A stretch of DNA of 64,000 nucleotides from Bradyrhizobium sp. LLZ17. Lineage in GTDB: Bacteria; Pseudomonadota; Alphaproteobacteria; Rhizobiales; Xanthobacteraceae. The position numbers were made by a program, and so were the translations under genes. Below the pieces are notes generated by a model that saw only the letters and a program-made list of their open reading frames with translations, had not been told where the DNA came from and searched no databases. The stretch is taken from NCBI RefSeq assembly GCF_041200145.1, contig NZ_CP165734.1, positions 620,001-684,000 on the forward strand, given 5' to 3'. Shown here piece after piece: positions 16,219 to 32,443 of this stretch. How positions within the stretch are numbered: the first letter of the stretch is position 1; every line of letters starts with the position of its first letter.

Positions 16219-16548
16219 GCTAATCCCCGCCGCCTGCGACCAGAACGCCCGGAAGCTCGTGCCGCGGTTCACCATGACCGGGTAAGCCATTGATCCCGAT
16301 CAGGTCCGCAAGTCGCGGCCGCGAGCATGCCGGCCGGCTCGCATCTTGACCTTTGGCGGCATCCGCAGTATCTACCCCGCACTCGCAGCCGGCCCGTTGA
16401 GATGCGGATATCCGGCGCGGCTTTGAAATCCCCGAACAATCGAGCCCGGTTTCCGGCTCATCCTTCGAGACAGAGGGCTGGGCCAACGGCGGCTGTTCGG
16501 ATCCCCGAAATTCATTCGCGTCTGTCGACGGACGTTGGACATCAAACG
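16219..16548 (+). promoter_or_regulatory. secE upstream region with sigma-70-like promoter
   Basis: TTGACC at 16346-16351 and TATCTA at 16369-16374 are separated by 17 bases and lie about 175 bases before secE. It is the best promoter match in this region. It sits on the core side of the attachment site, so secE and nusG should still be expressed although the element has cut them off from tRNA-Trp. No gene is seen in these 330 bases. Confidence 0.6.
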
Positions 16549-16740
16549 ATGGCAGTCAGCCCGTTCAAGTTCTTGCAGGAAGTGCGCTCGGAGACCGCCA
16601 AGGTCACCTGGCCGACCCGCCGCGAGACGACGATCACCACCATCATGGTGTTCATCATGGTCGCCGTGGCGTCGGTCTTCTTCTTCGCTGCCGACCAGAT
16701 CATCCGCTACCTCATCACTTTCCTTTTGGGCATTCACTGA
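16549..16740 (+). CDS. secE: Preprotein translocase subunit SecE
   Basis: The 63-residue product has a short amphipathic N-terminus (KFLQEVRSETAKVTWPTR), the conserved SecE signature before the membrane, and then one transmembrane helix (about 30-60). This is the single-helix form usual in alphaproteobacteria. It clamps SecY in the SecYEG channel of the inner membrane. The stop overlaps the nusG start by one base. Confidence 0.93.
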   Translation: MAVSPFKFLQEVRSETAKVTWPTRRETTITTIMVFIMVAVASVFFFAADQIIRYLITFLLGIH

Positions 16741-17297
16741 TGGCAACAGCCGCTGCAACCCAATCGTCCGACAAGCGCTGGTATATCGTCCACGCCTATT
16801 CGAACTTCGAAAAGAAGGTTCAGGAATCAATCCGCGAACAGGCCAAGCAGCGCGGGCTTGAGGATCTTTTCGAGCAGATTCTCGTGCCCACCGAAAAGGT
16901 CACGGAAGTGCGCCGCGGCCGCAAGATCGACGCCGAGCGCAAGTTCTTCCCGGGCTACGTGCTGGTGAAGATGAAGCTGACCGACGAGGCGTTTCATCTG
17001 ATCAAGAACACGCCGAAGGTGACGGGCTTCCTCGGCGCCGAAAACAAGCCGATGCCGATCTCGGAAAACGAGGCCATGCGCATCCTGCACCAGGTGCAGG
17101 AGGGCGTGGAACGGCCGAAGGCGTCGGTGTCGTTCGAGATCGGCGAGAACGTGCGCGTGGCCGATGGCCCGTTTGCCTCGTTCTCGGGCGTTGTCGAGGA
17201 AATCGACGAGGCGCGCTCGCGCGTGAAGGTCGCGGTGTCGATCTTCGGCCGCGCCACGCCGGTCGAACTGGAATTCGGTCAGGTCGAGAAGGTCTGA
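16740..17297 (+). CDS. nusG: Transcription termination/antitermination factor NusG
   Basis: The product has 185 residues, a standard length. The NGN domain (WYIVHAYSNFEKKV start) is followed by a KOW domain (VADGPFASFSGVVEEID). NusG binds the RNA polymerase clamp, raises elongation rate and links to Rho or to ribosomal S10. It is translationally coupled to secE. A small inverted repeat (GCGTGAG 17307-17313, CTCACGC 17322-17328) lies just after the stop. Confidence 0.95.
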   Translation: MATAAATQSSDKRWYIVHAYSNFEKKVQESIREQAKQRGLEDLFEQILVPTEKVTEVRRGRKIDAERKFFPGYVLVKMKLTDEAFHLIKNTPKVTGFLGAENKPMPISENEAMRILHQVQEGVERPKASVSFEIGENVRVADGPFASFSGVVEEIDEARSRVKVAVSIFGRATPVELEFGQVEKV

Positions 17298-17429
17298 TCG
17301 GACGGAGGCGTGAGGCTTCGGTCTCACGCAACAAGAGGCCGTGGGGAGGGAGAGGGCGGTTGCCAGCCGCATCCGACCCAGACCACGAACCTGAAACCGC
17401 TGGCCCCGCCGGCACAACAGGAGTGATAC

Positions 17430-17858
17430 ATGGCAAAGAAAGTGACCGGATACCTGAAGCTTCAGGTCCCGGCCGGTGCGGCGAATCCTTCGCCGCCGAT
17501 CGGTCCCGCGCTTGGTCAGCGCGGTCTCAACATCATGGAGTTCTGCAAGGCGTTCAACGCCCAGACCCAGAAGGAAGAGAAGAACACCCCGATTCCGGTG
17601 GTGATCACGATCTACGCCGATCGTTCGTTCACCTTCGAGATGAAGACGCCCCCGATGTCGTTCTTCCTCAAGCAGGCCGCCAAGATCCAGTCCGGTTCGA
17701 AAGCTCCGGGCCGTGACAAGGCCGGCGCGGTGACCAAAGCGCAGGTGCGCGAGATCGCCGAGAAGAAGATGAAGGATCTCAATTGCGACTCGATCGAATC
17801 GGCCATGAAGATGGTCGAGGGCTCTGCCCGTTCGATGGGTCTGGAAGTGGCGGGGTAA
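17430..17858 (+). CDS. rplK: 50S ribosomal protein L11
   Basis: The product has 142 residues with the N-terminal [22 protein letters not shown] segment and the C-terminal rRNA-binding domain ending in [12 protein letters not shown]11 forms the GTPase-associated centre with 23S rRNA and is the thiostrepton and RelA-signalling site. rplA follows after six bases. Confidence 0.96.
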   Translation: MAKKVTGYLKLQVPAGAANPSPPIGPALGQRGLNIMEFCKAFNAQTQKEEKNTPIPVVITIYADRSFTFEMKTPPMSFFLKQAAKIQSGSKAPGRDKAGAVTKAQVREIAEKKMKDLNCDSIESAMKMVEGSARSMGLEVAG

Positions 17859-17864
17859 GGGCTC

Positions 17865-18557
17865 ATGGCAATCGGAAAGCGTTTGAACAAAGCCCGCGAA
17901 GGTGTTGACCGCGAAAAGCTTTATCCGCTCGCGGATGCCATCAAGATGGTCAAGGAACGCGCGAAAGCGAAGTTCGACGAGACCATCGAGGTCGCGATCA
18001 ATCTCGGCGTCGATCCGCGTCACGCCGACCAGATGGTCCGCGGCGTCGTGACCCTGCCGAACGGCACCGGCCGTACGCTCCGCGTCGGCGTGTTCGCCCG
18101 CGGCGCCAAGGCCGATGAGGCCAAGGCTGCGGGTGCCGACGTCGTCGGCGCCGAAGACCTGGTCGAGAAGGTGCAGAACGGCACGATCGAATTCGACCGC
18201 TGCATCGCCACTCCCGACATGATGCCGCTGGTCGGCCGTCTCGGTAAGGTGCTCGGCCCGCGCGGCCTGATGCCGAACCCGAAGATCGGGACCGTGACCA
18301 TGGACGTCACCGGTGCGGTCAAGGGTGCCAAGGGCGGCTCGGTCGAGTTCCGCGTCGAGAAGGCCGGCATCCTGCAGGCCGGCGTCGGCAAGGCCTCGTT
18401 CTCCGAGGAGAAGCTGGTCCAGAACATCAAGGCTCTGGCCGACGCTGTTTCGAAGGCCAAGCCCGCCGGTTCCAAGGGGACCTACATCCAGCGCGTTGCG
18501 GTGTCCTCGACGATGGGCCCCGGCGTGAAGGTCGAGCCGGGCACCATTCTCGGCTGA
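17865..18557 (+). CDS. rplA: 50S ribosomal protein L1
   Basis: The product has 230 residues, full length. [28 protein letters not shown] and the C-terminal [12 protein letters not shown] are characteristic. L1 forms the mobile stalk at the E site. In many bacteria it represses its own rplKA message; I did not identify the operator here. A strong terminator follows. Confidence 0.96.
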   Translation: MAIGKRLNKAREGVDREKLYPLADAIKMVKERAKAKFDETIEVAINLGVDPRHADQMVRGVVTLPNGTGRTLRVGVFARGAKADEAKAAGADVVGAEDLVEKVQNGTIEFDRCIATPDMMPLVGRLGKVLGPRGLMPNPKIGTVTMDVTGAVKGAKGGSVEFRVEKAGILQAGVGKASFSEEKLVQNIKALADAVSKAKPAGSKGTYIQRVAVSSTMGPGVKVEPGTILG

Positions 18558-18578
18558 GGTTTGGAAATTGCATGAGTT

Positions 18579-18616
18579 GAGGGGCGGAATCGGGCAACCG
18601 ATTCCGCCCCTCATCG
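18579..18616 (+). terminator. Terminator after rplA
   Basis: A perfect 15-base stem (18579-18593 with 18598-18612) closes a GCAA tetraloop and is followed by ATCGTTT. It ends the secE-nusG-rplKA unit before the dehydrogenase gene. Confidence 0.8.
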
Positions 18617-18647
18617 TTTGTGGCGGCGTTTACCGGAAACAACAACA

Positions 18648-19601
18648 ATGGCTGACAAGGTCCTGATCTACTCCCGCTTTCCCAAGTCGATGATGGCGCG
18701 CTTCGCGGAGCGATTCGACCTGCTCGACACCGGTGGCAAGCCGGCGCCGGAGCTGTTTTCGGCCGACGAACTCGGCGGCGTTCGCGCGATGCTCACCGCT
18801 GGCGGCACGCCGCTCGAAGCCGAGGCGATGGACCTGTTTCCACAACTCGGCGCCATCGTCTGCTACGGCACCGGCTACGATGGCATCGACCTTAAGGCGG
18901 CCGCCGCGCGCAACATCGCGGTTGGGCACAGCCCCGGGGCCAATGCGGCCTCGGTCGCCGACATCGCCATGACCCTGATGCTTGCGACGACGCGGCGGAT
19001 CCTGGTCGCCGATCAGTATGTTCGCAGCGGCGATTGGGCTGCGTCGAAACCGTCGCCGATGATGCGGTCGCAGGCCGGCATGCCCGGCCGCCGCATAGGC
19101 ATCTACGGCATGGGCGAGATCGGCCGCAAGATCGCCGCGCGCTGCGCGGCTTTCGAGAGCGAGGTCGGCTATTTCAGCCGCAGCAAGTACGATCTGCCGT
19201 ACAACTATTTCCCGTCGCTGGAAGCGCTCGCCGACTGGTGCAGCGTGCTGATGATCGCGGTCCGCGCCGGTCCTGAGACCCAGCACGTCGTCGACGCCGG
19301 TATCCTCAAGCGTCTGGGCGTGGACGGCTATGTCGTCAATATCTCCCGCGGCTCGGTGATCGACGAGAAGGCACTCGTTGCGGCCCTGAGCGACAAGGTC
19401 ATCGCCGGGGCCGGCCTCGACGTCTACGACAAAGAACCGCACGCGCCCGACGCGCTGACCGCCCTTCCCAACGTGGTGCTGGCGCCGCATATCGGCGGAC
19501 ACACCCTCGAATCGCATGTTGCCATGCAGAATTGCGTGCTGGCGAACCTGACCGCGTTTTTCGAGGGCAAGTCGTTGCCGTATGAAGTCAAAACGCCCTG
19601 A
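18648..19601 (+). CDS. D-2-hydroxyacid dehydrogenase family protein
   Basis: The product has 317 residues. The catalytic domain is split around a Rossmann fold with IGIYGMGEIGRK (GxGxxG near 154-159). ISRGSVIDE and the C-terminal PHIGGHT supply the conserved Arg and the His of the Glu/His pair. It reduces 2-oxoacids with NAD(P)H; glyoxylate/hydroxypyruvate reductase activity is likely, but the substrate cannot be fixed from sequence. Its place between rplA and rplJ is unusual. It has its own space between a terminator upstream and a long leader downstream, so it is probably transcribed separately. Confidence 0.85.
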   Translation: MADKVLIYSRFPKSMMARFAERFDLLDTGGKPAPELFSADELGGVRAMLTAGGTPLEAEAMDLFPQLGAIVCYGTGYDGIDLKAAAARNIAVGHSPGANAASVADIAMTLMLATTRRILVADQYVRSGDWAASKPSPMMRSQAGMPGRRIGIYGMGEIGRKIAARCAAFESEVGYFSRSKYDLPYNYFPSLEALADWCSVLMIAVRAGPETQHVVDAGILKRLGVDGYVVNISRGSVIDEKALVAALSDKVIAGAGLDVYDKEPHAPDALTALPNVVLAPHIGGHTLESHVAMQNCVLANLTAFFEGKSLPYEVKTP

Positions 19602-20177
19602 ATCGGTCCTTTTGGGCCAAGATCAAGCCCCGGCACCAATCGATTGGAACTGGTGCGAATTTTGCTCTTGGCAATCAGGCCGAGAGCGGTTAAAGAACCG
19701 CCTCCGGACGCACCGGCCTTGGCTGGCGCGTTCGTGCACGCATTCCGAAAACCCGACACGACAGGAGATCATTCCTTTTCAGGACATCCGCAAGGATTTG
19801 CCGGAAAGGAAGGAAAGCCATCGGTTGGTGGGATGCGGGCAGAGGTCAGGCGGTTCGCCGGCTGGCCTTGTCCTGTCCAAGACTGCAGGCGCCCGCGGGA
19901 AGTTTCGATTTCCCAACGGCTTAATCGCATGGCCTGCATAGACGGGTGAAGACCGGATTTCACGTCGCGCTTCGCCTTCGGGCAGGTGCGAAATGGGTTT
20001 GGTTCGGACCTCGACACGCCGTGGGCTCTAGCGGGCTCCCGGAGGGCAGGCTTTGAATTGTCGTCTTGCCCGGCGTGTCCGATGGGTTTTGACCCTGAGG
20101 TTCAGGTTTGGGCGGGACGATGGGTGCAACCCGGCGGTCCCGCTTTTGCGATGACCGCCAACCGGAAAGAGCTTGCT
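19602..20177 (+). promoter_or_regulatory. rplJ leader region
   Basis: This 576-base gap should hold the promoter and the ribosomal-protein L10 leader RNA of the rplJL-rpoBC operon. A possible promoter is TTGGCA 19668-19673 and TTAAAG 19690-19695, 16 bases apart (weak). Within the leader, GACACGCCG (20013-20021) can pair with CGGCGTGTC (20071-20079). In other bacteria L10-L12 binds such a leader to repress translation; the exact fold was not modelled. Confidence 0.5.
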
Positions 20178-20696
20178 GTGGAACGAGCGGCAAAAAAGGA
20201 AGCGGTCGAACAGCTCAATGGGGTCTTCAAGGCCACGAGCGTCGCGGTCGTTGCCCAATATTCCGGCCTGACCGTTGCCCAGATGCAGAAGCTGCGTACG
20301 CAGATGAAGCAGGCTGGCGCCTCGGTGAAGGTCTCGAAGAACCGTCTCGCCAAAATTGCTCTTGAAGGCACTGACGTCGTTGCCATCGGCCCCATGCTGA
20401 AGGGACCGACCGTGATCGCTACTTCGAACGATCCGGTAGCGGCGCCAAAGGTCGCCGTCGAGTTCGCCAAGGCGAACGAAAAGTTCGTCATCATTGGCGG
20501 ATCGATGGGAACGACCGTCCTGAATGTCGACGGCGTGAAGGCGCTTGCCTCGCTGCCGTCGCTTGACGAACTGCGTGCCAAGATCGTCGGCCTCCTCGTG
20601 GCCCCGGCGACCAAGCTTGCGCAGCTCGCAAACGCGCCCGCGGGCAAGCTCGCGCGCGTCATTCAGGCTTATGCCTCAAAGAGCGAAGCGGCCTGA
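20178..20696 (+). CDS. rplJ: 50S ribosomal protein L10
   Basis: The product has 172 residues from a GTG start at 20178, giving the expected N-terminus [14 protein letters not shown] and the usual alphaproteobacterial length. The frame is open farther upstream, but that extension is not L10-like. L10 anchors the L7/L12 dimers to the ribosome stalk and, with L12, represses its own operon through the leader. Confidence 0.92.
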   Translation: MERAAKKEAVEQLNGVFKATSVAVVAQYSGLTVAQMQKLRTQMKQAGASVKVSKNRLAKIALEGTDVVAIGPMLKGPTVIATSNDPVAAPKVAVEFAKANEKFVIIGGSMGTTVLNVDGVKALASLPSLDELRAKIVGLLVAPATKLAQLANAPAGKLARVIQAYASKSEAA

Positions 20697-20747
20697 CGCC
20701 CTTCGCAAAACTCAAACCCGAACCAGACTAGTTAAGGAAACAGAACA

Positions 20748-21119
20748 ATGGCTGACTTGCAGAAGATCGTTGACGACCTCTCGAGCCTCACTGTGCTCGA
20801 AGCTGCCGAACTCGCGAAGCTCCTCGAAGAAAAGTGGGGCGTGTCTGCCGCTGCGGCCGTGGCCGTTGCCGGTCCTGCCGCTGCTGCCGCCGCTCCGGCG
20901 GAAGAGAAGACCGAGTTCACGGTCGTTCTGGCCGCCGCCGGCGAGAAGAAGATCGAGGTCATCAAGGAAGTCCGCGCTATCACCGGCCTGGGCCTGAAGG
21001 AAGCAAAGGACCTCGTCGAGGGCGCGCCGAAGCCTGTCAAGGAAGGCGTGAACAAGGACGAGGCCGAGAAGCTCAAGGTCCAGCTCGAGAAGGCTGGCGC
21101 GAAGGTCGAGCTCAAGTAA
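20748..21119 (+). CDS. rplL: 50S ribosomal protein L7/L12
   Basis: The product has 123 residues. The N-terminal dimerisation helices ([20 protein letters not shown]), an Ala/Pro-rich hinge (about 38-50) and the C-terminal factor-binding domain ([21 protein letters not shown]) are intact. It recruits EF-G and EF-Tu to the ribosome. Confidence 0.96.
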   Translation: MADLQKIVDDLSSLTVLEAAELAKLLEEKWGVSAAAAVAVAGPAAAAAAPAEEKTEFTVVLAAAGEKKIEVIKEVRAITGLGLKEAKDLVEGAPKPVKEGVNKDEAEKLKVQLEKAGAKVELK

Positions 21120-21621
21120 GCGCAGCTTACTCGAGCGAGATCCCGGGCAAGCGTCAGCGCGACCCGGGATCCCGACCCGCAGATTCAGTGGCTGTTTCCA
21201 GCCATGGAGCGGCGGGTCTGATGCAAAAGGCGTGCGACGGAACATCCCGACGCAGGCCGAACACGAAAAAGTGTGGGGATTTGAGGGTGTACCCCTCGGA
21301 TCTCCACTATTGTCGCCCCATATCGGGTCGGCAGCACGAAAGCGCGGTGGGCAGGGATGCGATTTCCCTGGAAGCCGTTGGGAGAGCAGGCTATTTCGGG
21401 CTTTTGCAGTCCGTGAAAACGATCGTTGTGACGGGCGGGCGTGCCTATGCGCCCCGCGCGTCGTTTTGCGTTTTGAAGGTCTGAAGAACAGATTCAGGAC
21501 ATGACGGCCTGAAACTGGACTTTTGGTCCCCAAAACGGGTTCGAAAAATTCAACCCGGGGAGCGGCGGCAGCTGCGTTCCGGAGGGCGCGCCCACACCGG
21601 GCGCCGAAATGAGAGGCCACG
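21120..21621 (+). other. rplL-rpoB intergenic region
   Basis: No gene is seen in about 500 bases. An inverted repeat, GATCCCGGG at 21139-21147 and CCCGGGATC at 21163-21171, is close after rplL. It may act as the attenuator or processing site that usually lowers rpoB expression relative to rplL. Confidence 0.5.
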
Positions 21622-25737
<4,116 letters not shown>

Positions 25738-25748
25738 CGCGATCTATC

Positions 25749-25773
25749 ATGCCCGGCCGCCTCGGCCGGGCAT
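25749..25773 (+). repeat. rpoB-rpoC intergenic palindrome
   Basis: ATGCCCGGCC (25749-25758) and GGCCGGGCAT (25764-25773) form a perfect 10-base stem with a five-base loop. There is no U-run, so it is not a normal terminator. It may be a processing or extragenic palindromic element. Confidence 0.6.
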
Positions 25774-25865
25774 CGGCGCCCCTCCCAAGGCCTTGAGGGC
25801 AGGGCGCCCCGCATAGTGATTTTCGAATTTGCTGCCGGAGGCGACCGGCACGCGAGGAGAAGACG

Positions 25866-30062
<4,197 letters not shown>

Positions 30063-30093
30063 TGGTTCATCCGTAAGAATACCGAGGACAATG

Positions 30094-30122
30094 AAAAGGC
30101 CGGCGCAAGCCGGCCTTTTTGC
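30094..30122 (+). terminator. Terminator after rpoC
   Basis: An 11-base stem (30094-30104 with 30109-30119) closes a GCAA tetraloop and carries a run of T at 30116-30120. It lies 30 bases after rpoC and ends the rplJL-rpoBC operon. Confidence 0.9.
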
Positions 30123-30251
30123 TGCTTTGTTTGCCTGTTGCGTTGCGGCGCCAACCTTTGTTCATCTTTCCTTCAGGCGCAAAAGCGCTTCTGCTAGGGA
30201 GCTTAGACCGGTGGTCCCGCGGGGGGCAGGGCCGGAGACCACGGAACTGAC

Positions 30252-32306
30252 ATGCTTGATCTCGCAATCGTAGGCGGCGGCCCCGGCGGGCTGATGAGCG
30301 CCTGGTATCTGAAGCGTAAGCTCGGCGACCTCTGCCGCATCACGATCTATGAGGCCTCCGACCGGCTCGGCGGCAAGATCGTCACGCGCAAATTCGATTC
30401 CGCACCCGCAATGTACGAGGCGGGCGTTGCGGAGATCTACGACTACTCGATGACCGGGCCCGACCCGTTGCGCGAGCTGATCCAGCATTTTGGCTTGCAA
30501 ACCATTCCGATGGACGCCGAGCAGGTGCAGTTCGGCGGCGAGCTCCTCAACGACGTCGCCGGCATGCGCCGCAAATACGGCGCGAAGACTGCGGCCGCAA
30601 TCGAGGCGTTCCGCCAACGTTGTGCCGAGAAGATGTCGCCGATCGAGTACTACGAAGGCGTCGGCGCGCACGACAACGAGAACCCCTGGGCCTACAAGAC
30701 GGCCGAGCAAGTGCTCGACGAGGAGGTCGAGGACGAGACCGCAAAACGATTTTTCAAGGTGATGGCGCGCTCCGATATCGCCACCGAGAGCCACAACACC
30801 AACGGGCTCAACGCGCTCAAGAATTATTTGATGGATGTCGACGGCTATATCGGCCTCTACTCCATCCAGAACGGCAACGAGCAGATCATCGAGTGCCTCC
30901 AGTCGGAGGTCGATGCCGACATCCAGCTCAATCACCGTGTGCTCGCCGTCGGCAAGGCGCCGACCGGGCGCTATCAGCTCAAGATGATGAACGGCAAGGG
31001 ACCGGAGACGCGCGACTTCGATCTCGTGCTGGTCTGCCTGCCGCATTCATGGCTCGCGACCATGGGCTGGGAGGGCGAGCAGCTTCGCAAGTCGATGGTC
31101 AAGCACGTCTCCTATTTCGACCGGCCGGCGCATTATTTGCGCGTCTCGATCCTGTTCGATTCCCCATTCTGGGGCGACAAGATTTCCGGCGCCTGGTTCA
31201 TGTCGGAAGCCTTTGGCGGCTGCTGCGTCTACAACGAGGGCGCACGCCACGACGTCGGCAAGCACGGCGTGCTGAATTGGCTGATTCCCGGTTCCGATGC
31301 GCTCGCCTTCGCCAATTTGTCTGACCAGGAGCTGATCGACGCCGCGCTGAAATCGCTGCCGGCTTCCCTCGGGAATGCGCGCACGCATTTCATGGAAGGC
31401 AAGATCCATCGCTGGCTGTCCTCGGTGAACGCTATACCGGGCGGCCTGCCCGTGCGCGACGTCATGACCAATCACCGGCCCGAGCCGAAGGAACATCCCG
31501 GCATCGTGGTGGTCGGCGACTATCTGTTCGATTCGACACTGAACGGTCTGCTCGACTCCTCGGATGCGGCGACCGACATCATCCTGACCGAGATGATGCG
31601 CCTGCGCCGCGTGCGCAGCCAGGACGCCAAGCCGCTGTCGGACAAGATCGACCGCGACTATTTCGAGAACTATCGCGGCCAGGGACCTTACAGCGAAGCG
31701 TGGCAGCGCTTCACCGATCCCGACTATTTGACGAAGCTGATCGGCATCGTCTGGGGCAAGGCGCAGGGTGCCAAGCTGCTGGTCGCGGGCTCGGCGAGCG
31801 GCGAGCTGGTCGGCGCGCTCCGCGAACGCGGGTTCGATGCCTTCGGGATCGAGAACAACCGCGCCATCCACGCCAAAACGCCGAAGGCGCTGAAGAAGTA
31901 CAACAAGCTCGGCTCGATCACCGACATGCCGTTCAAGGACGGTGCGTTCGACTTCGTGTTCGAGACCAGCCTCTGTCATATTTCCCCGAAGCAGGTGGTC
32001 CGTGCGATCCGCGAGCTGAACCGCGTGGTCAAGACCGGCCTCGTATTCGGCTCGATCACGTCCGACATGGCACCGGCGCTGATCGACCGTTACGACCTGT
32101 TGCGCGGCGTCAAGAAGCTCGGCACCTGGTGGGAATGGTCCGAGCTGTTCTTCGGCAACGGCTTCGACCTTGCGATGCACCGCAAGGACTGCACCGACGC
32201 GCTCTGGGAGGCGACGCTTGCCGCGAACAAGGGCCCCGGCCAGTGGTATGCCGACGCCGACAGCTTGCGCTATTCCTTCTTCGACAAGATCGAGGACGAA
32301 GACTAG
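30252..32306 (+). CDS. Flavin amine oxidase-like / SAM methyltransferase fusion protein
   Basis: The product has 684 residues. The N-terminal part (about 1-440) is an FAD-dependent amine-oxidase-type oxidoreductase: LAIVGGGPGGLMSAWYL, then YEASDRLGGKI, and a C-terminal FAD motif (VVVGDYLFDSTLNGLLDSSDAA). The C-terminal part (about 500-684) is a class I methyltransferase: LLVAGSASGELVGAL as motif I and DMPFKDGAFDFVFETSL as the region that binds SAM. No signal peptide or membrane segment is seen. Substrates are unknown. It is followed by an ABC exporter in the same direction, which suggests that it makes something that is exported. The fusion is not one I recognise. Confidence 0.75.
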   Translation: MLDLAIVGGGPGGLMSAWYLKRKLGDLCRITIYEASDRLGGKIVTRKFDSAPAMYEAGVAEIYDYSMTGPDPLRELIQHFGLQTIPMDAEQVQFGGELLNDVAGMRRKYGAKTAAAIEAFRQRCAEKMSPIEYYEGVGAHDNENPWAYKTAEQVLDEEVEDETAKRFFKVMARSDIATESHNTNGLNALKNYLMDVDGYIGLYSIQNGNEQIIECLQSEVDADIQLNHRVLAVGKAPTGRYQLKMMNGKGPETRDFDLVLVCLPHSWLATMGWEGEQLRKSMVKHVSYFDRPAHYLRVSILFDSPFWGDKISGAWFMSEAFGGCCVYNEGARHDVGKHGVLNWLIPGSDALAFANLSDQELIDAALKSLPASLGNARTHFMEGKIHRWLSSVNAIPGGLPVRDVMTNHRPEPKEHPGIVVVGDYLFDSTLNGLLDSSDAATDIILTEMMRLRRVRSQDAKPLSDKIDRDYFENYRGQGPYSEAWQRFTDPDYLTKLIGIVWGKAQGAKLLVAGSASGELVGALRERGFDAFGIENNRAIHAKTPKALKKYNKLGSITDMPFKDGAFDFVFETSLCHISPKQVVRAIRELNRVVKTGLVFGSITSDMAPALIDRYDLLRGVKKLGTWWEWSELFFGNGFDLAMHRKDCTDALWEATLAANKGPGQWYADADSLRYSFFDKIEDED

Positions 32307-32443
32307 CCGTTTGAGATCGGATGAGCTCGTCCAATTGCTTTGCCGAATTCACCCTGATCGCATAGAATCGGTGCAGTAGCGGCTTTCCGCTATTTCTCTC
32401 CTTTTCTCTGCGGTCATGCCGGCCGTCAGCATCGGTTGGTTTC

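Noticed and set aside
16827..18614. Long open frame antisense to nusG, rplK and rplA
   Set aside because: It spans three real genes and the terminator and has a shadow composition.
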